This document shows positions 1-9,342 of a stretch of DNA of 64,000 bases, piece after piece. The translations under genes and the position numbers were made by a program. Each line of letters opens with the position of its first letter. Position 1 is the first letter of the stretch. Under the pieces are notes generated by a model. That model was not told the origin of the DNA. It made no database searches and was given only the letters and a program-made list of their open reading frames with translations. Origin of the DNA: Meridianimarinicoccus aquatilis (GTDB lineage Bacteria; Pseudomonadota; Alphaproteobacteria; Rhodobacterales; Rhodobacteraceae); contig NZ_SMZO01000011.1 in the NCBI RefSeq assembly GCF_004358675.1, positions 43,380-107,379 on the forward strand, given 5' to 3'.

Positions 1-396
1 CGCGGAGTCGATGGCGGCAACGTAGCAAACCATGGAAAGGCCCAGTTGCTTTTGCCCGCTGGCGCGCGAGGCCCAGCCTTTCTGACTTTCGGCAATTTTG
101 ACGTGATCAAGCGCTATAATGCGTCCACAAGTTACGCGATGGCGGTTGGGCATCTGGGCGCGCGGATGCGTGGGGCACCTGATTTCACGGCCTCTTGGCC
201 GCGAGGCGATCGTGCGCTCAGCAGCCGTGAAAAGGAAGAGATGCAGAAGCGGCTAACCGCCAAAGGGTTTTCGACAAACGGGATTGATGGGCGCGTCGGC
301 CCAGATACCATTGCTGCCATTCGTCGGTACCAAAAGGCGATGGGCTTGGTGGCTGATGGGTATGCCTCAACCGATTTACTGACGCATCTGCGCTGA
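1..396 (+). CDS. Lytic murein transglycosylase, MltB-like, C-terminal part
   Basis: The frame is open from the first base, so the 5' part lies outside the window. Visible are the end of the catalytic domain (LLPAGARGPAFLTF, then NFDVIKRYN and YAMAVGHLGARM, the conserved tail of MltB-type domains) and a C-terminal peptidoglycan-binding repeat (QKRLTAKGF, GIDGRVGPDTIAAIRRYQ). Family members cleave the MurNAc-GlcNAc bond to 1,6-anhydro products in the periplasm. The end of the gene converges on radC with 18 nt between. The family call is secure; the exact MltB subtype is not, because the catalytic Glu region is missing. Confidence 0.85.
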   Translation, partial: RGVDGGNVANHGKAQLLLPAGARGPAFLTFGNFDVIKRYNASTSYAMAVGHLGARMRGAPDFTASWPRGDRALSSREKEEMQKRLTAKGFSTNGIDGRVGPDTIAAIRRYQKAMGLVADGYASTDLLTHLR

Positions 397-414
397 CCGC
401 CCGGGTGTCGCCAG

Positions 415-1185
415 CTAAAGGTCGTCCAAATACCCCATTGACCGGAAGCTAAGCTCCTGTGATTTGCCGATAATAAGGTGATCATGCAGCGTTAGCCCTA
501 GAACATTCGCCGCGCTTTGAATCCGGTCCGTCATGGTGATGTCCGCCTGAGATGGGGTGGGGTCCCCGGACGGATGGTTATGGACAAGGATCAACGCCGA
601 AGCGTTCAGTTCCAACGCGCGTTTCACGACTTCACGGGGGTAGACAGGCACATGGTCAACGGTCCCCCGTGCCTGCTCTTCATCCGCGATAAGGACATTT
701 TTGCGATCGAGGTAAAGAACCCGGAATTGTTCATGTTCCAAATGGGCCATGGTTGTGTGGCAGTAGTCCAGAACGGCATCCCAGCCTGATATTACTGGCT
801 TTTGCATCACCTTTGATCGGGCCAGCCTGTGGCTTGCCGCTTCTAGGATCTTTAGCTCAAGAATGACTGCCGCGCCAACGCCGCGTACCTTGAGAAGACG
901 GTCATGCGGGGCAGAGCAAACGCGCGCGAAATCGCCAAACGTTTCCAGAAGCCTGCGCGCAACCGGCTTCACATCGCAGCGCGGCAGGGCGCGGAATAGC
1001 ACAAGCTCAAGCAGTTCATAGTCGGGCATTGCTGCTGCGCCGCCCGTCATAAACCGTTCCCTTAGCCGTTTGCGGTGGTCCTTGATGTATGAGGGAAGTT
1101 TCCTCCCCTTGGGGTCCGTCGCAATAAACTCCTGCCCCTCAAAGAGAGGCAGGAGTGGTTCGTGAAAGGAATTTTGGTCACTCAT
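415..1185 (-). CDS. radC: RadC family protein (JAB/MPN domain)
   Basis: 256 residues. An N-terminal helix-hairpin-helix region (RGVGAAVILELK near residue 101) is followed by an MPN+/JAB metalloprotease-like domain. The zinc-site motif is intact: His202 and His204 in HNHPSGDP, and Asp215 in PSQADITM. The historical DNA-repair role of RadC is doubtful; the family is now seen as a JAB-fold protein of uncertain substrate. It converges with the transglycosylase gene, and its 5' end lies 49 nt from the 3' end of dnaJ, which is read in the same direction. The ATG at 1185 gives a normal family length. Confidence 0.9.
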   Translation of the reverse strand: MSDQNSFHEPLLPLFEGQEFIATDPKGRKLPSYIKDHRKRLRERFMTGGAAAMPDYELLELVLFRALPRCDVKPVARRLLETFGDFARVCSAPHDRLLKVRGVGAAVILELKILEAASHRLARSKVMQKPVISGWDAVLDYCHTTMAHLEHEQFRVLYLDRKNVLIADEEQARGTVDHVPVYPREVVKRALELNASALILVHNHPSGDPTPSQADITMTDRIQSAANVLGLTLHDHLIIGKSQELSFRSMGYLDDL

Positions 1186-1234
1186 GACCCGGACTGTGGT
1201 TCAGGTCTCTAAATTTAGAGTTAAACTAGCGTCA

Positions 1235-2389
1235 TCAGCTTTTCATGCCGTCCCAAAAACCCTTCACTTTCGTAAAGAAGCTGGCACCTTCCGGATGATT
1301 ATCTTCGGATTCAGCCTCAAAATCGCGCAAGAGCTGCTTCTGCTTTGACGTCAGGTTCACCGGGGTTTCAACGGCCATTTCGATGAACATGTCACCGTGA
1401 TTGCCGCCGCGCAACGTTGGCATGCCTTTGTTGCGCAGGCGCATCTGGCGACCGGATTGGCTTCCTGCCGGGACCTTCACGCGTGAGCGTCCGCCGTCAA
1501 TCGTTGGCACTTCGATGTCACCGCCAAGTGCAGCGGTCGTCATAGACACCGGAACACGGCAGAACAGGTTGGTGCCCTCGCGCTGGAACAGTTCGTGATC
1601 TGTCACTTCGAGGAAGATATACAGATCACCTGTTGGTCCGCCGCGCATACCGGCTTCGCCTTCGCCCGCCAAACGGATACGTGTGCCGGTTTCAACGCCT
1701 GCCGGGATGTTTACCGAAAGTGTGCGTTCTTTTTCAACCCGCCCGGCGCCGCGACATGCCTCGCAAGGGTTCTTGATGATCTGGCCAAGACCAGAGCACG
1801 TCGGACACGTGCGTTCGACTGTGAAAAAGCCTTGCTGTGCACGGACCTTGCCCATGCCCGAACAGGTGGGGCAAGTGACAGGCTCTGATCCGCCCTCTGC
1901 GCCGGTTCCGTTGCACGACGTACACGACACAGCTGATGGAACTTTGACGGTCTTTTGCATCCCGCGATACGCATCTTCGAGGGAAATCCGAAGGTTATAT
2001 CGCAGGTCAGACCCGCGGGCAGCCCGTTGCCGACCGCCGCCACCGCCGCGTTGACCGCCCATAAAGTCGCCGAAAAGATCATCAAAAACATCTGAAAAGG
2101 CCGATGCGAAATCTGCCTGTCCAGCACCGCCGCCGCCGGGCCGCGCACTTGCGCCCATGCCGCCTTCAAACGCTGCATGGCCGAAACGGTCGTAAGCGGC
2201 CTTTTTATCGGCGTCCTTCAAGACCTCGTAGGCTTCGTTGGCTTCCTTGAACAACGCTTCCGAATTCGGGTTGTCAGCGTTGCGGTCTGGATGATGTTCC
2301 TTGGCTTTCTGACGATAGGCTTTCTTTACCTCGTCCGGCGACGCACCGCGCCCCACGCCCAGAATCTCGTAATAATCTCGTTTTGCCAT
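1235..2389 (-). CDS. dnaJ: Chaperone protein DnaJ
   Basis: Type I Hsp40 of 384 residues. The J domain carries HPD at residues 33-35. A Gly/Phe-rich linker follows, then four CxxCxGxG zinc modules ([32 protein letters not shown]) and the C-terminal substrate-binding domains. It stimulates the ATPase of DnaK and delivers unfolded clients. An upstream GTG at 2395 is also in frame, but AGGGGA lies 9 nt before the ATG at 2389 and only 3 nt before the GTG, so the ATG ([11 protein letters not shown]) is chosen. It is read downstream of dnaK after a 74-nt gap with a strong hairpin. Confidence 0.97.
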   Translation of the reverse strand: MAKRDYYEILGVGRGASPDEVKKAYRQKAKEHHPDRNADNPNSEALFKEANEAYEVLKDADKKAAYDRFGHAAFEGGMGASARPGGGGAGQADFASAFSDVFDDLFGDFMGGQRGGGGGRQRAARGSDLRYNLRISLEDAYRGMQKTVKVPSAVSCTSCNGTGAEGGSEPVTCPTCSGMGKVRAQQGFFTVERTCPTCSGLGQIIKNPCEACRGAGRVEKERTLSVNIPAGVETGTRIRLAGEGEAGMRGGPTGDLYIFLEVTDHELFQREGTNLFCRVPVSMTTAALGGDIEVPTIDGGRSRVKVPAGSQSGRQMRLRNKGMPTLRGGNHGDMFIEMAVETPVNLTSKQKQLLRDFEAESEDNHPEGASFFTKVKGFWDGMKS

Positions 2390-2413
2390 TCGCACGTGTC
2401 CCCTGGAAACGCA

Positions 2414-2447
2414 GAACCGGCCCCGCTTTCTTTGTCAGGGCCGGTTC
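2414..2447 (-). terminator. Hairpin in the dnaK-dnaJ gap
   Basis: A perfect 10-bp inverted repeat (GAACCGGCCC / GGGCCGGTTC) with a 14-nt loop lies between the dnaK stop and the dnaJ start. No T-run follows on the minus strand, so it may be a partial terminator, a processing site or an mRNA-stabilising element that lowers dnaJ expression relative to dnaK. The structure is seen directly; its role is inferred. Confidence 0.55.
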
Positions 2448-2463
2448 GTACATGTCGCCGCGC

Positions 2464-4377
2464 TTAGGACGCGCGCTTGTTGTCGCCCAAATCTTCGAAG
2501 TCCGCATCGACGATGTCTTCATCGGCACCTGCGGGGCCGTCTTCGTCGTTGTCCGACCCCTCACCGGCTTCGGCTTGCGATTTGTAGATCGCTTCACCAA
2601 GCTTCATCGAGGCTTCCATGACGTTCTGGATGCCCGACTTGATCTTGCCGGTGTCTTCTTTCTCAAGCGCCTCTTCCAGAGCGGCCATTGCAAACTCGAT
2701 CGCCTCGACCGTGGTCGGGTCAACCTTGTCGGCATGCTCTTCCATCGACTTCTTGGTCGAGTGAATGAGGCTTTCTGCCTGGTTCTTGGCTTCGACCAGC
2801 TCCTTGCGGCCCTTGTCTGCTTCGGCGTTCGCTTCGGCATCCTTGACCATTTGGTCGATCTCGTCGTCCGACAGACCACCCGATGCTTGGATCGTGATGT
2901 TCTGCTCTTTGCCAGTGCCTTTGTCTTTCGCGCTTACGGCAACGATACCGTCGGCGTTGATGTCAAAAGTCACTTCGATCTGCGGCAGGCCGCGCGGCGC
3001 GGGCGGGATCTGTTCCAGGTTGAACTGGGCCAGCATCTTGTTGTCCGTCGCCATTTCACGCTCGCCTTGGAAAACGCGGATCGTCACGGCGCTTTGGTTG
3101 TCCTCGGCGGTCGAGAAGATCTGCGATTTCTTGGTCGGGATCGTGGTGTTGCGGTCGATCAAACGAGTGAACACGCCGCCAAGTGTTTCGATACCAAGGC
3201 TGAGCGGTGTCACGTCCAGCAGAACCACATCCTTGACGTCGCCCTGAAGAACGCCGGCCTGAATGGCGGCGCCCAGTGCAACAACCTCGTCGGGGTTCAC
3301 ACCCTTATGCGGCTCTTTGCCGAAGAACTTGGTGACTTCTTCGTGCACGCGCGGCATGCGGGTCATCCCGCCGACCAGAACAACTTCGTCGATGTCGTTG
3401 ACCGTCAGGCCGGCATCTTTCAACGCGGCTTGGCATGGCTTGAGCGACGCCTTGATCAGGTCACCGACAAGGCTTTCCAACTTGGCGCGGGTCAGCTTCA
3501 TGACCATGTGCAGTGGCTGGCCGTTCGGACCCATCGAAATGAAGGGCTGGTTGATTTCGGTTTGGCTGGCCGAAGACAGTTCGATCTTGGCCTTTTCCGC
3601 AGCTTCCTTGAGACGCTGAAGCGCCATCTTGTCTTGAGTCAGATCAACGCCGTGCTCTTTCTTGAACTCACCGGCGAGGTAGCTGACGATGCGCATGTCA
3701 AAGTCTTCACCGCCGAGGAATGTGTCCCCGTTGGTGGATTTAACTTCGAACAGGCCGTCGTCGATTTCCAGAATGGTGACGTCGAATGTGCCGCCGCCAA
3801 GGTCATACACGGCGATTGTGCGCGCCTCTTTCTTGTCGAGGCCATAGGCCAGTGCCGCAGCGGTTGGTTCGTTGATGATGCGCAGCACTTCAAGCCCGGC
3901 AATCTTGCCGGCATCCTTGGTGGCCTGACGCTGAGCGTCGTTGAAATACGCCGGAACGGTGATGACCGCTTGCGTCACGTCTTCGCCAAGATAGCTTTCG
4001 GCGGTCTCTTTCATCTTGCCCAAGATAAAGGCGCTGATCTGGCTGGGGGAGTACTTTTCACCGCGCGCCTCGACCCAAGCGTCCCCATTGCCGCCATCGA
4101 CCACGTCGAAGGGCAGGTTCTTCTTGTCTTTGGCGATGTCCGCATCGTCGAAGCGACGACCGATCAAGCGCTTAACAGCGAAAATGGTGTTGTCTGGGTT
4201 GGTTACTGCCTGCCGTTTTGCAGGCTGACCAACGAGGCGTTCGCTTTCCGTGAACGCGACGATGGATGGTGTTGTGCGTGCGCCTTCGGCGTTTTCGATG
4301 ACACGACCCTGCGACCCATCCATGATGGCGATGCAGGAGTTGGTCGTTCCGAGGTCGATACCGATAACTTTGGCCAT
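2464..4377 (-). CDS. dnaK: Chaperone protein DnaK (Hsp70)
   Basis: 637 residues, the normal length. The N-terminus [15 protein letters not shown] is the phosphate-1 motif of the Hsp70 ATPase. Other signatures are [16 protein letters not shown] and [12 protein letters not shown] in the nucleotide-binding domain and [14 protein letters not shown] at the start of the substrate-binding domain. The acidic tail ([11 protein letters not shown]) is typical. The ribosome-binding site GAAGGT lies 8-10 nt before the ATG. It heads the dnaK-dnaJ pair and is preceded by an RpoH-type promoter at 4481-4509. Long ORFs antisense to it are codon-bias artefacts. Confidence 0.99.
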   Translation of the reverse strand: MAKVIGIDLGTTNSCIAIMDGSQGRVIENAEGARTTPSIVAFTESERLVGQPAKRQAVTNPDNTIFAVKRLIGRRFDDADIAKDKKNLPFDVVDGGNGDAWVEARGEKYSPSQISAFILGKMKETAESYLGEDVTQAVITVPAYFNDAQRQATKDAGKIAGLEVLRIINEPTAAALAYGLDKKEARTIAVYDLGGGTFDVTILEIDDGLFEVKSTNGDTFLGGEDFDMRIVSYLAGEFKKEHGVDLTQDKMALQRLKEAAEKAKIELSSASQTEINQPFISMGPNGQPLHMVMKLTRAKLESLVGDLIKASLKPCQAALKDAGLTVNDIDEVVLVGGMTRMPRVHEEVTKFFGKEPHKGVNPDEVVALGAAIQAGVLQGDVKDVVLLDVTPLSLGIETLGGVFTRLIDRNTTIPTKKSQIFSTAEDNQSAVTIRVFQGEREMATDNKMLAQFNLEQIPPAPRGLPQIEVTFDINADGIVAVSAKDKGTGKEQNITIQASGGLSDDEIDQMVKDAEANAEADKGRKELVEAKNQAESLIHSTKKSMEEHADKVDPTTVEAIEFAMAALEEALEKEDTGKIKSGIQNVMEASMKLGEAIYKSQAEAGEGSDNDEDGPAGADEDIVDADFEDLGDNKRAS

Positions 4378-4480
4378 TGTCGTACCTTCTTTCTGGCGAT
4401 CATGGGGGAGAGCCCATTGCGGCGCTGTCCCCTATCCCTTGTCTATAATCTTGCCGGGCTTACCCAGCGAACTGCGGAGT

Positions 4481-4509
4481 ATATAAGGGCGGCACCTAGG
4501 GCCTGCAAG
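4481..4509 (-). promoter_or_regulatory. Heat-shock (RpoH-type) promoter of dnaK
   Basis: On the minus strand, CTTG (4506-4509) is followed after 18 nt by CTTATAT (4481-4487). This fits the alphaproteobacterial RpoH pattern CTTG-N17/18-CYTATNT. It would start transcription roughly 95-100 nt before the dnaK ATG. The 355 bases between dnaK and alkB hold this element and the alkB ribosome-binding site; no further gene is seen there. Confidence 0.7.
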
Positions 4510-4733
4510 CGGCCCCCGCCCATCGTTTTTGCAGATTTTTTCGCATTTTCCGATCGGCAGGCGCGCAAATTGTGTTCCGTTGCGCATGAGTCGCGATTCA
4601 ATCAGCCAAGTGATGTCGTCGAAGGGCTGGTATCGGCTGTGCGGTGAAGTAGGGTGTCGATAAACCAAATGAGCGTTGTCTGTTTAGATTGTAAGAACCG
4701 GATCTTGAGCAGGCCGTTGTGATGGAGCGAAGT

Positions 4734-5399
4734 ATGCGTGTGAGGGACACCCGGCCGCATGTGTTTCCTTTGGGCGCAAAAGAAACGGCGGCAGATCACG
4801 TCGCGCTTGATCTGGGCGGCGTGCGTGTTCTGCCCGGACTTTTGGGTCCGCAAGCGCAGGCCAATCTTGTTCAGTCGCTGCGCCTGATGGTTAAATCCGC
4901 GCCACTTTTGCGGCAAACGACGCGTCGTGGCCGGCAACTGAGTGTACGGATGACAGCCGCTGGGGCGATGGGCTGGGTTTCGGATCAACGGGGATACCGG
5001 TACGAACCGAACCACCCAAACGGGCACCCGTGGCCTCCTATCCCGGACCAACTGCTTGAAATCTGGGCGGCTCTGGTTCCTGAAGCCCGTGCGCCGCAAA
5101 GCTGCCTTGTAAACTTCTATGGCGAAGGTGCGCGCATGGGGCTGCATCAGGACCGTGACGAGGCGGACATGGCGCAGCCGGTGGTTTCGCTGTCTTTGGG
5201 CGACGATGGCTTGTTTCGTGTGGGTGGAACGACCCGTAAGGCCCCAACACAATCTGTTTGGCTTAAATCGGGGGACGCTGCGGTCCTCGAAGGGCCGTCA
5301 AGGTTGGCATTTCACGGGGTGGACAGAATCCGATTCAAGTCATCGAAACTCTTACACAGCGGCGGCAGAATAAACATCACGATGCGCGTTGTGACCTAA
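4734..5399 (+). CDS. alkB: AlkB-family 2-oxoglutarate/Fe(II) dioxygenase
   Basis: 221 residues. Members oxidatively remove alkyl groups from 1-methyladenine and 3-methylcytosine in nucleic acids. The iron site is visible: His138 and Asp140 in GLHQDRDE and His194 in LAFHGVDR. The 2-oxoglutarate-binding Arg is in GGRINITMR (residues 210-218). NFYGEGARMG before the HxD is typical. In-frame GTG (4719) and ATG (4722) codons lie upstream, but GGAGCG, placed 5-10 nt before the ATG at 4734, favours the latter. It stands alone between dnaK (divergent) and the cysQ-like gene. Confidence 0.9.
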   Translation: MRVRDTRPHVFPLGAKETAADHVALDLGGVRVLPGLLGPQAQANLVQSLRLMVKSAPLLRQTTRRGRQLSVRMTAAGAMGWVSDQRGYRYEPNHPNGHPWPPIPDQLLEIWAALVPEARAPQSCLVNFYGEGARMGLHQDRDEADMAQPVVSLSLGDDGLFRVGGTTRKAPTQSVWLKSGDAAVLEGPSRLAFHGVDRIRFKSSKLLHSGGRINITMRVVT

Positions 5400-5492
5400 A
5401 AAGCCCTTGTGGGCGTGCGTCGGATTGAAGGCTTGCCCCTCCTGTAAGGCGAGTAGATAAGTATAGTGACGTTTTAAATGGGGTTCCGCGTG

Positions 5493-6290
5493 ATGGATCA
5501 TAACAAGTTGGAAATTGAAATGCGTCGCCTTGCGCTTGAAGCAGGTGATATTATCATGGCGATTTATGCGCGCGACGATTTCGATGTGCGTGCCAAGAGC
5601 GATGACAGCCCTGTAACAGAGGCGGACGAAGCTGCCGATGCGCATATTTCCGCTGGGTTGCGGGCAGCATTTCCTGACACGTTGCTGGTCACGGAAGAAC
5701 AGGCCGGATCGCACACGCAGACGGCCACAGACTTCCTGATTGTCGATCCTTTGGATGGCACAAAAGAATTTGTTAAGCGTCGCGGCGAATTCACGGTCAA
5801 CATTGCCTATGTGGAAAACGGTGTGCCGGTGCGCGGCGTTGTTTATGCGCCTGCGAAAGACCGTCTTTTCTACACCCGCGCTGATGGTCAAACGGTCGAG
5901 GAAACTGGCCCGTTCGACAAGGCAACGCCCGGCGAGGTTAAAGAAATGAAGGTCGGCACGCCTGACAACTCTGCTTTGATGGTGGTCGCATCCAAAAGTC
6001 ACCGCGATGCCGCGACGGACGAGTATATTGCCAAGTATTCGGTGAAGGATATGACAAGCGCCGGTTCATCGCTCAAGCTATGCCTTGTTGCGACGGGTGA
6101 GGCAGATATCTATCCGCGTCTTGGCCGCACGATGGAATGGGATACCGCAGCAGGACAAGCCGTATTGATGGGCGCCGGTGGCGCGATGGTCCGGTACGAC
6201 GATCATTCGCCGTTGGTTTATGGGAAGTCCGGCTATGAAAACCCGTTTTTCATCGCCTATGCGCCCGGCGTGGACCTGAAACCGGCCTGA
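5493..6290 (+). CDS. cysQ: 3'(2'),5'-bisphosphate nucleotidase, CysQ-like
   Basis: 265 residues of the inositol-monophosphatase superfamily. The metal-binding signature DPLDGTKEF starts at residue 85, preceded by EE (68-69, in TEEQ); the second signature WDTAAGQAVLMGAGG is near the C-terminus. CysQ enzymes hydrolyse 3'-phosphoadenosine 5'-phosphate, a by-product of sulfate assimilation and sulfation. An ATG 15 nt upstream (5478) is possible, but the MDHNKLEIEM start gives the usual length. kdsB begins 2 nt after the stop, so the two are probably co-transcribed. A second, more divergent IMPase paralogue lies at 34013. Confidence 0.87.
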   Translation: MDHNKLEIEMRRLALEAGDIIMAIYARDDFDVRAKSDDSPVTEADEAADAHISAGLRAAFPDTLLVTEEQAGSHTQTATDFLIVDPLDGTKEFVKRRGEFTVNIAYVENGVPVRGVVYAPAKDRLFYTRADGQTVEETGPFDKATPGEVKEMKVGTPDNSALMVVASKSHRDAATDEYIAKYSVKDMTSAGSSLKLCLVATGEADIYPRLGRTMEWDTAAGQAVLMGAGGAMVRYDDHSPLVYGKSGYENPFFIAYAPGVDLKPA

Positions 6291-6292
6291 TC

Positions 6293-7087
6293 ATGTCCGT
6301 CTTGATTGCCATCCCAGCGCGCTATGCGTCGACCCGGTATCCCGGTAAGCCTTTGGTTCCTTTGACCGGGGCTGACGGGGTCGCAAAAACTCTGATCCAG
6401 CGTTCTTGGGAAGCCGCAATGGCAGTGCGGGGTGTTGATCGGGTCGTGGTCGCAACGGATGATGACCGTATCGCGGATGCAGCACGGGGCTTTGGTGCTG
6501 ACGTGGTCATGACCGCGGAGAGCTGCGCCAACGGAACAGAGCGGTGTGCTGACGTGCTCCGGCACCTTAGCGATACGCCCGATATCGTGGTCAACCTTCA
6601 GGGTGATGCGCCGCTCACCCCTGCGTGGTTTGTCGAGGATCTTGTCGCTGCGTTGCGGGCAGATCCCGACGCCGATGTTGCCACGCCTGTTCTTCGGTGC
6701 GATGGGCGCGCGTTGTCGGGGTTTCGGCAGGACCGTTTGGAGGGGCGGGTCGGCGGGACAACGGCGGTGTTCGACGCGAACCATCGGGCGATGTACTTTT
6801 CCAAGGAAGTTGTGCCCTACACCGGGCGGGACTACGACGAGGCCGCGCCAACCCCGGTGTTCCATCATGTGGGTGTTTACGCCTACAGGCCTGCGGCGCT
6901 GATGAAATACACTTCGCTTGCTGTTGGACCCTTGGAGCAACTCGAGGGCCTCGAACAGTTGCGTTTCATGGAAAATGGGCTGTCTGTGAAATGCGTGGAA
7001 GTTCAAGCAAAAGGACGAAGTTTTTGGGAACTTAACAACCCGGAGGACGTTGCAAAGATAGAGGCAATGCTGCGCGACGAGATGTAA
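6293..7087 (+). CDS. kdsB: 3-deoxy-manno-octulosonate cytidylyltransferase (CMP-Kdo synthetase)
   Basis: 264 residues. It activates Kdo with CTP to CMP-Kdo, the donor used by WaaA (encoded at 31119 here). The N-terminal nucleotide-binding motif IPARYASTRYPGKPL is intact. VVNLQGDAPL (metal and Kdo binding; DxP becomes DAP here), HHVGVYAYR and LEQLEGLEQLRFMENG are all family signatures. It is coupled to the preceding cysQ-like gene and ends shortly before a small T-tailed hairpin. Confidence 0.96.
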   Translation: MSVLIAIPARYASTRYPGKPLVPLTGADGVAKTLIQRSWEAAMAVRGVDRVVVATDDDRIADAARGFGADVVMTAESCANGTERCADVLRHLSDTPDIVVNLQGDAPLTPAWFVEDLVAALRADPDADVATPVLRCDGRALSGFRQDRLEGRVGGTTAVFDANHRAMYFSKEVVPYTGRDYDEAAPTPVFHHVGVYAYRPAALMKYTSLAVGPLEQLEGLEQLRFMENGLSVKCVEVQAKGRSFWELNNPEDVAKIEAMLRDEM

Positions 7088-7167
7088 GGCAAACAGATTG
7101 GCATAGTCACATGAGTGCGTACGTGGCGTTCAGTCGCTAAAGCACTGCTTAAGGTTGCTAGAAGGCT

Positions 7168-7189
7168 GGCATGGGGCCATGCTTTTTTT
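7168..7189 (+). terminator. Probable terminator after kdsB
   Basis: A short stem (GCATG / CATGC, loop GGGC) is followed directly by seven T residues. It lies 80 nt after the kdsB stop and about 30 nt before the galU start. The stem is only 5 bp, so efficiency is uncertain. Confidence 0.5.
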
Positions 7190-7220
7190 GCGTTACCAAT
7201 ATTACGAAAAGAGCCACACC

Positions 7221-8117
7221 ATGACACGTAAGGTTTCTAAGGCAGTTTTTCCGGTTGCAGGGCTTGGGACTCGATTTCTCCCCGCAACGAAATCCATCCC
7301 GAAGGAAATAATGACGCTGGTTGATCGACCGCTCATCCAGTACGCGATCGACGAAGCGCGCGACGCGGGCATCGAAGAGTTTATTTTCGTAACCTCGCGC
7401 GGGAAATCTGCATTGGAAGACTACTTCGATGCGGCACCGCACCTGGAAGAAACGCTTCGTGCGAAAAACAAGACGGCTCTTTTGGAGGAGTTGAAGAAAA
7501 CCGATATGCCCAGCGGCGCGATCGCGTACGTTCGCCAGCGCGAAGCGTTGGGGCTGGGCCATGCTGTGTGGTGCGCCCGGCGTTTGATCGGGGACGAGCC
7601 CTTCGCGGTTCTGCTTCCTGATGACGTGATTGCATCGGATGAACGGTCATGTCTCGCACAGATGGTTGATGCCTATCAGGAAACCGGAGGCTGCATGGTT
7701 GCTGCAATGCAAGTGCCTCATGACAAGATTTCATCTTATGGCGTTCTCGATGTCGAAAAAGAACACGGGCCGATCGTGACGGCGAAGGGTATGGTCGAAA
7801 AGCCCAAGGCCGAAGATGCGCCCTCTGATCTTGCCGTCATTGGACGGTACATTCTGTCCCCGAATGTTCTTGATAATCTTAATAACCTGAAAGCTGGCGC
7901 TGGCGGTGAAATCCAACTGACGGACGCCATCGCGCATGAAATTGGCGGTCCCGAAGGTGTTCACGGCTATCGCTTCCGAGGGCAGCGGTTCGATTGCGGA
8001 TCAAAGGCGGGCTATTTGCAGGCAAGCGTTGCATTTGGCCTTGCCCGCGAAGAACTGTCAGAAGAGCTTGAGCACTTCATGCGCGATATTCTAAGCATGT
8101 CGACGGCGGCTAGCTAA
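7221..8117 (+). CDS. galU: UTP-glucose-1-phosphate uridylyltransferase
   Basis: 298 residues, the family's usual size. It makes UDP-glucose for polysaccharide and LPS synthesis. The N-terminal nucleotide-binding signature AGLGTRFLPATKSIPKEIM is intact. The motifs FAVLLPDDVI, MVEKPKAEDAPSDLAVIGRY and GGEIQLTDAI identify GalU. The frame extends 66 nt further upstream through the kdsB terminator; MTRKVSKAVFPVAG at 7221 is the conserved start. It ends at a bidirectional terminator facing ptsN. Confidence 0.96.
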   Translation: MTRKVSKAVFPVAGLGTRFLPATKSIPKEIMTLVDRPLIQYAIDEARDAGIEEFIFVTSRGKSALEDYFDAAPHLEETLRAKNKTALLEELKKTDMPSGAIAYVRQREALGLGHAVWCARRLIGDEPFAVLLPDDVIASDERSCLAQMVDAYQETGGCMVAAMQVPHDKISSYGVLDVEKEHGPIVTAKGMVEKPKAEDAPSDLAVIGRYILSPNVLDNLNNLKAGAGGEIQLTDAIAHEIGGPEGVHGYRFRGQRFDCGSKAGYLQASVAFGLAREELSEELEHFMRDILSMSTAAS

Positions 8118-8138
8118 TTTTATCTAGCGTTTCGTTCT

Positions 8139-8176
8139 AAAAAAGGGGCCTCCGATATATTCGGCGGCCCCTTTTT
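8139..8176. terminator. Bidirectional rho-independent terminator, galU/ptsN
   Basis: AAAAAGGGGCC pairs with GGCCCCTTTTT; the helix continues past one mismatch through CCGA/TCGG around a TATAT loop. A-run and T-run flank the stem on both sides, so it can end transcription of galU (+) and of the ptsN operon (-). Confidence 0.9.
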
Positions 8177-8214
8177 CATGAAGTATATGCAACGGCAACC
8201 ATTGCCAAAGCAGA

Positions 8215-8688
8215 TCAGGCTGCCTGTGATTCCTCGCTGCCAATGAGGATGGCGTGCAGGATCATGGGGTCATCATTGGCGCGCAGCTTTGCTTGTACTT
8301 TGTTCCCGCGAAGTGCCCGCGACACCAAGGCCAGCGCCTTCAGGTGCTGCACGCCGCTGTCTTCTGGCGCGAACAGAGCAAACACCAAGTCTACCGGCTG
8401 ACGATCTACCGCTTCAAACGCAACGGGTCGGTCAAGCTTCACAAACACGCCCGACACCGTTTCAAGGCCCGGTATCCGAGCGTGCGGAAGCGCAACGCCG
8501 CCACCTACACCGGTTGGGCCGATGCTCTCGCGGTCCTGAAGTGCAGACAGGGCCTCCTCTGGGTCGAGGCCATAACAGCTCGAGGCAATATCGCACAAAT
8601 CGCGCATCAAGCGCTTTTTGCTTGTTACACTACCAAGAGTCTTTACGGCTTCCGGCTTCAGAAGAGAACCCAGTGTCATATCAAGCAC
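8215..8688 (-). CDS. ptsN: PTS IIA-like nitrogen regulatory protein
   Basis: 157 residues of the EIIA-Ntr (fructose-type IIA) family. The phosphorylatable His69 lies in GVALPHARIPG. Such proteins act at the end of the nitrogen-PTS phosphorelay and regulate potassium and nitrogen physiology rather than import sugar. The start is a GTG at 8688 with AAGG about 7 nt upstream; an ATG at 8679 is an alternative. It follows hpf in the same direction with a 22-nt gap. The order lptB-hpf-ptsN is a common proteobacterial cluster, although rpoN, often inside it, is absent. Confidence 0.93.
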   Translation of the reverse strand: MLDMTLGSLLKPEAVKTLGSVTSKKRLMRDLCDIASSCYGLDPEEALSALQDRESIGPTGVGGGVALPHARIPGLETVSGVFVKLDRPVAFEAVDRQPVDLVFALFAPEDSGVQHLKALALVSRALRGNKVQAKLRANDDPMILHAILIGSEESQAA

Positions 8689-8710
8689 TTTCTGCCTTCA
8701 GTTAAGGCCG

Positions 8711-9286
8711 TCAGGTGGTCCGCTCGGGCTCAATCCACCCAATATTTCCGTCGTCACGGCGATACACCACGTTCACACCATCACTGCCTTCGTTCTTGAA
8801 GACCAGCACGGGACTTTGGGCCAGTTCCATTTGCATCACGGCCTCACCGACCGAAATTGATGGGATGCGCGTTTGCATCTCAGCGATGATGATAGGAGTC
8901 AGGCTATCGGGTTCGTCGTCGCTTTCTGCTTCGTTTGTGGCGATCACATATGACGAAGCGCCGGAAGCTTCAACCGGTTGTGCGCGATCCTTGTGGTGGT
9001 CTTTCAATCGACGCTTGTACCGGCGCAGCTGCTTTTCCATCTTTTCGCAGCATGAATCAAAACATGGGTAAATTTCGAACGCCTGCCCTTTGGCGCTGAC
9101 GGTAAGTCCTGTCGACAGATGGACCGTTGCTTCGCAGACATGCTCCGCTCCGGACTTGGAGAATGTCACCATCGCTTCTGTCGGGCGCTCGGCATATTTC
9201 TGCACAACGACGGTCAATTCGTCCTGTACGTATGTCTGAAGCGCTTCGCCAACGTCGATATGTTTTCCGGTGATCTGGTAACGCAT
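8711..9286 (-). CDS. hpf: Ribosome hibernation promotion factor, long form
   Basis: 191 residues: an S30AE/RaiA N-terminal domain (MRYQITGKHIDVGEALQTYV) that binds the 30S decoding region, a charged linker (KQLRRYKRRLKDHHKD), and a C-terminal dimerisation domain (SVGEAVMQMELAQSPVLVFKNE). Long HPF forms 100S ribosome dimers in stationary phase. The start has a full AGGAGG five bases upstream. The 239-nt gap to lptB probably holds its own promoter; it contains the inverted repeat GGTTCCTAAGGAACC at 9343-9357. Confidence 0.95.
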   Translation of the reverse strand: MRYQITGKHIDVGEALQTYVQDELTVVVQKYAERPTEAMVTFSKSGAEHVCEATVHLSTGLTVSAKGQAFEIYPCFDSCCEKMEKQLRRYKRRLKDHHKDRAQPVEASGASSYVIATNEAESDDEPDSLTPIIIAEMQTRIPSISVGEAVMQMELAQSPVLVFKNEGSDGVNVVYRRDDGNIGWIEPERTT

Positions 9287-9342
9287 GAGTCCTCCTGTGC
9301 GCGTTGAACTTTCGGCGCCTCAAGTCCCGGTGTGTGACGCCG

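Noticed and set aside
2383..4647. 754-codon plus-strand ORF antisense to dnaJ/dnaK
   Set aside because: It mirrors the dnaK gene; long antisense frames arise from its codon bias. No domain or ribosome-binding site supports it.
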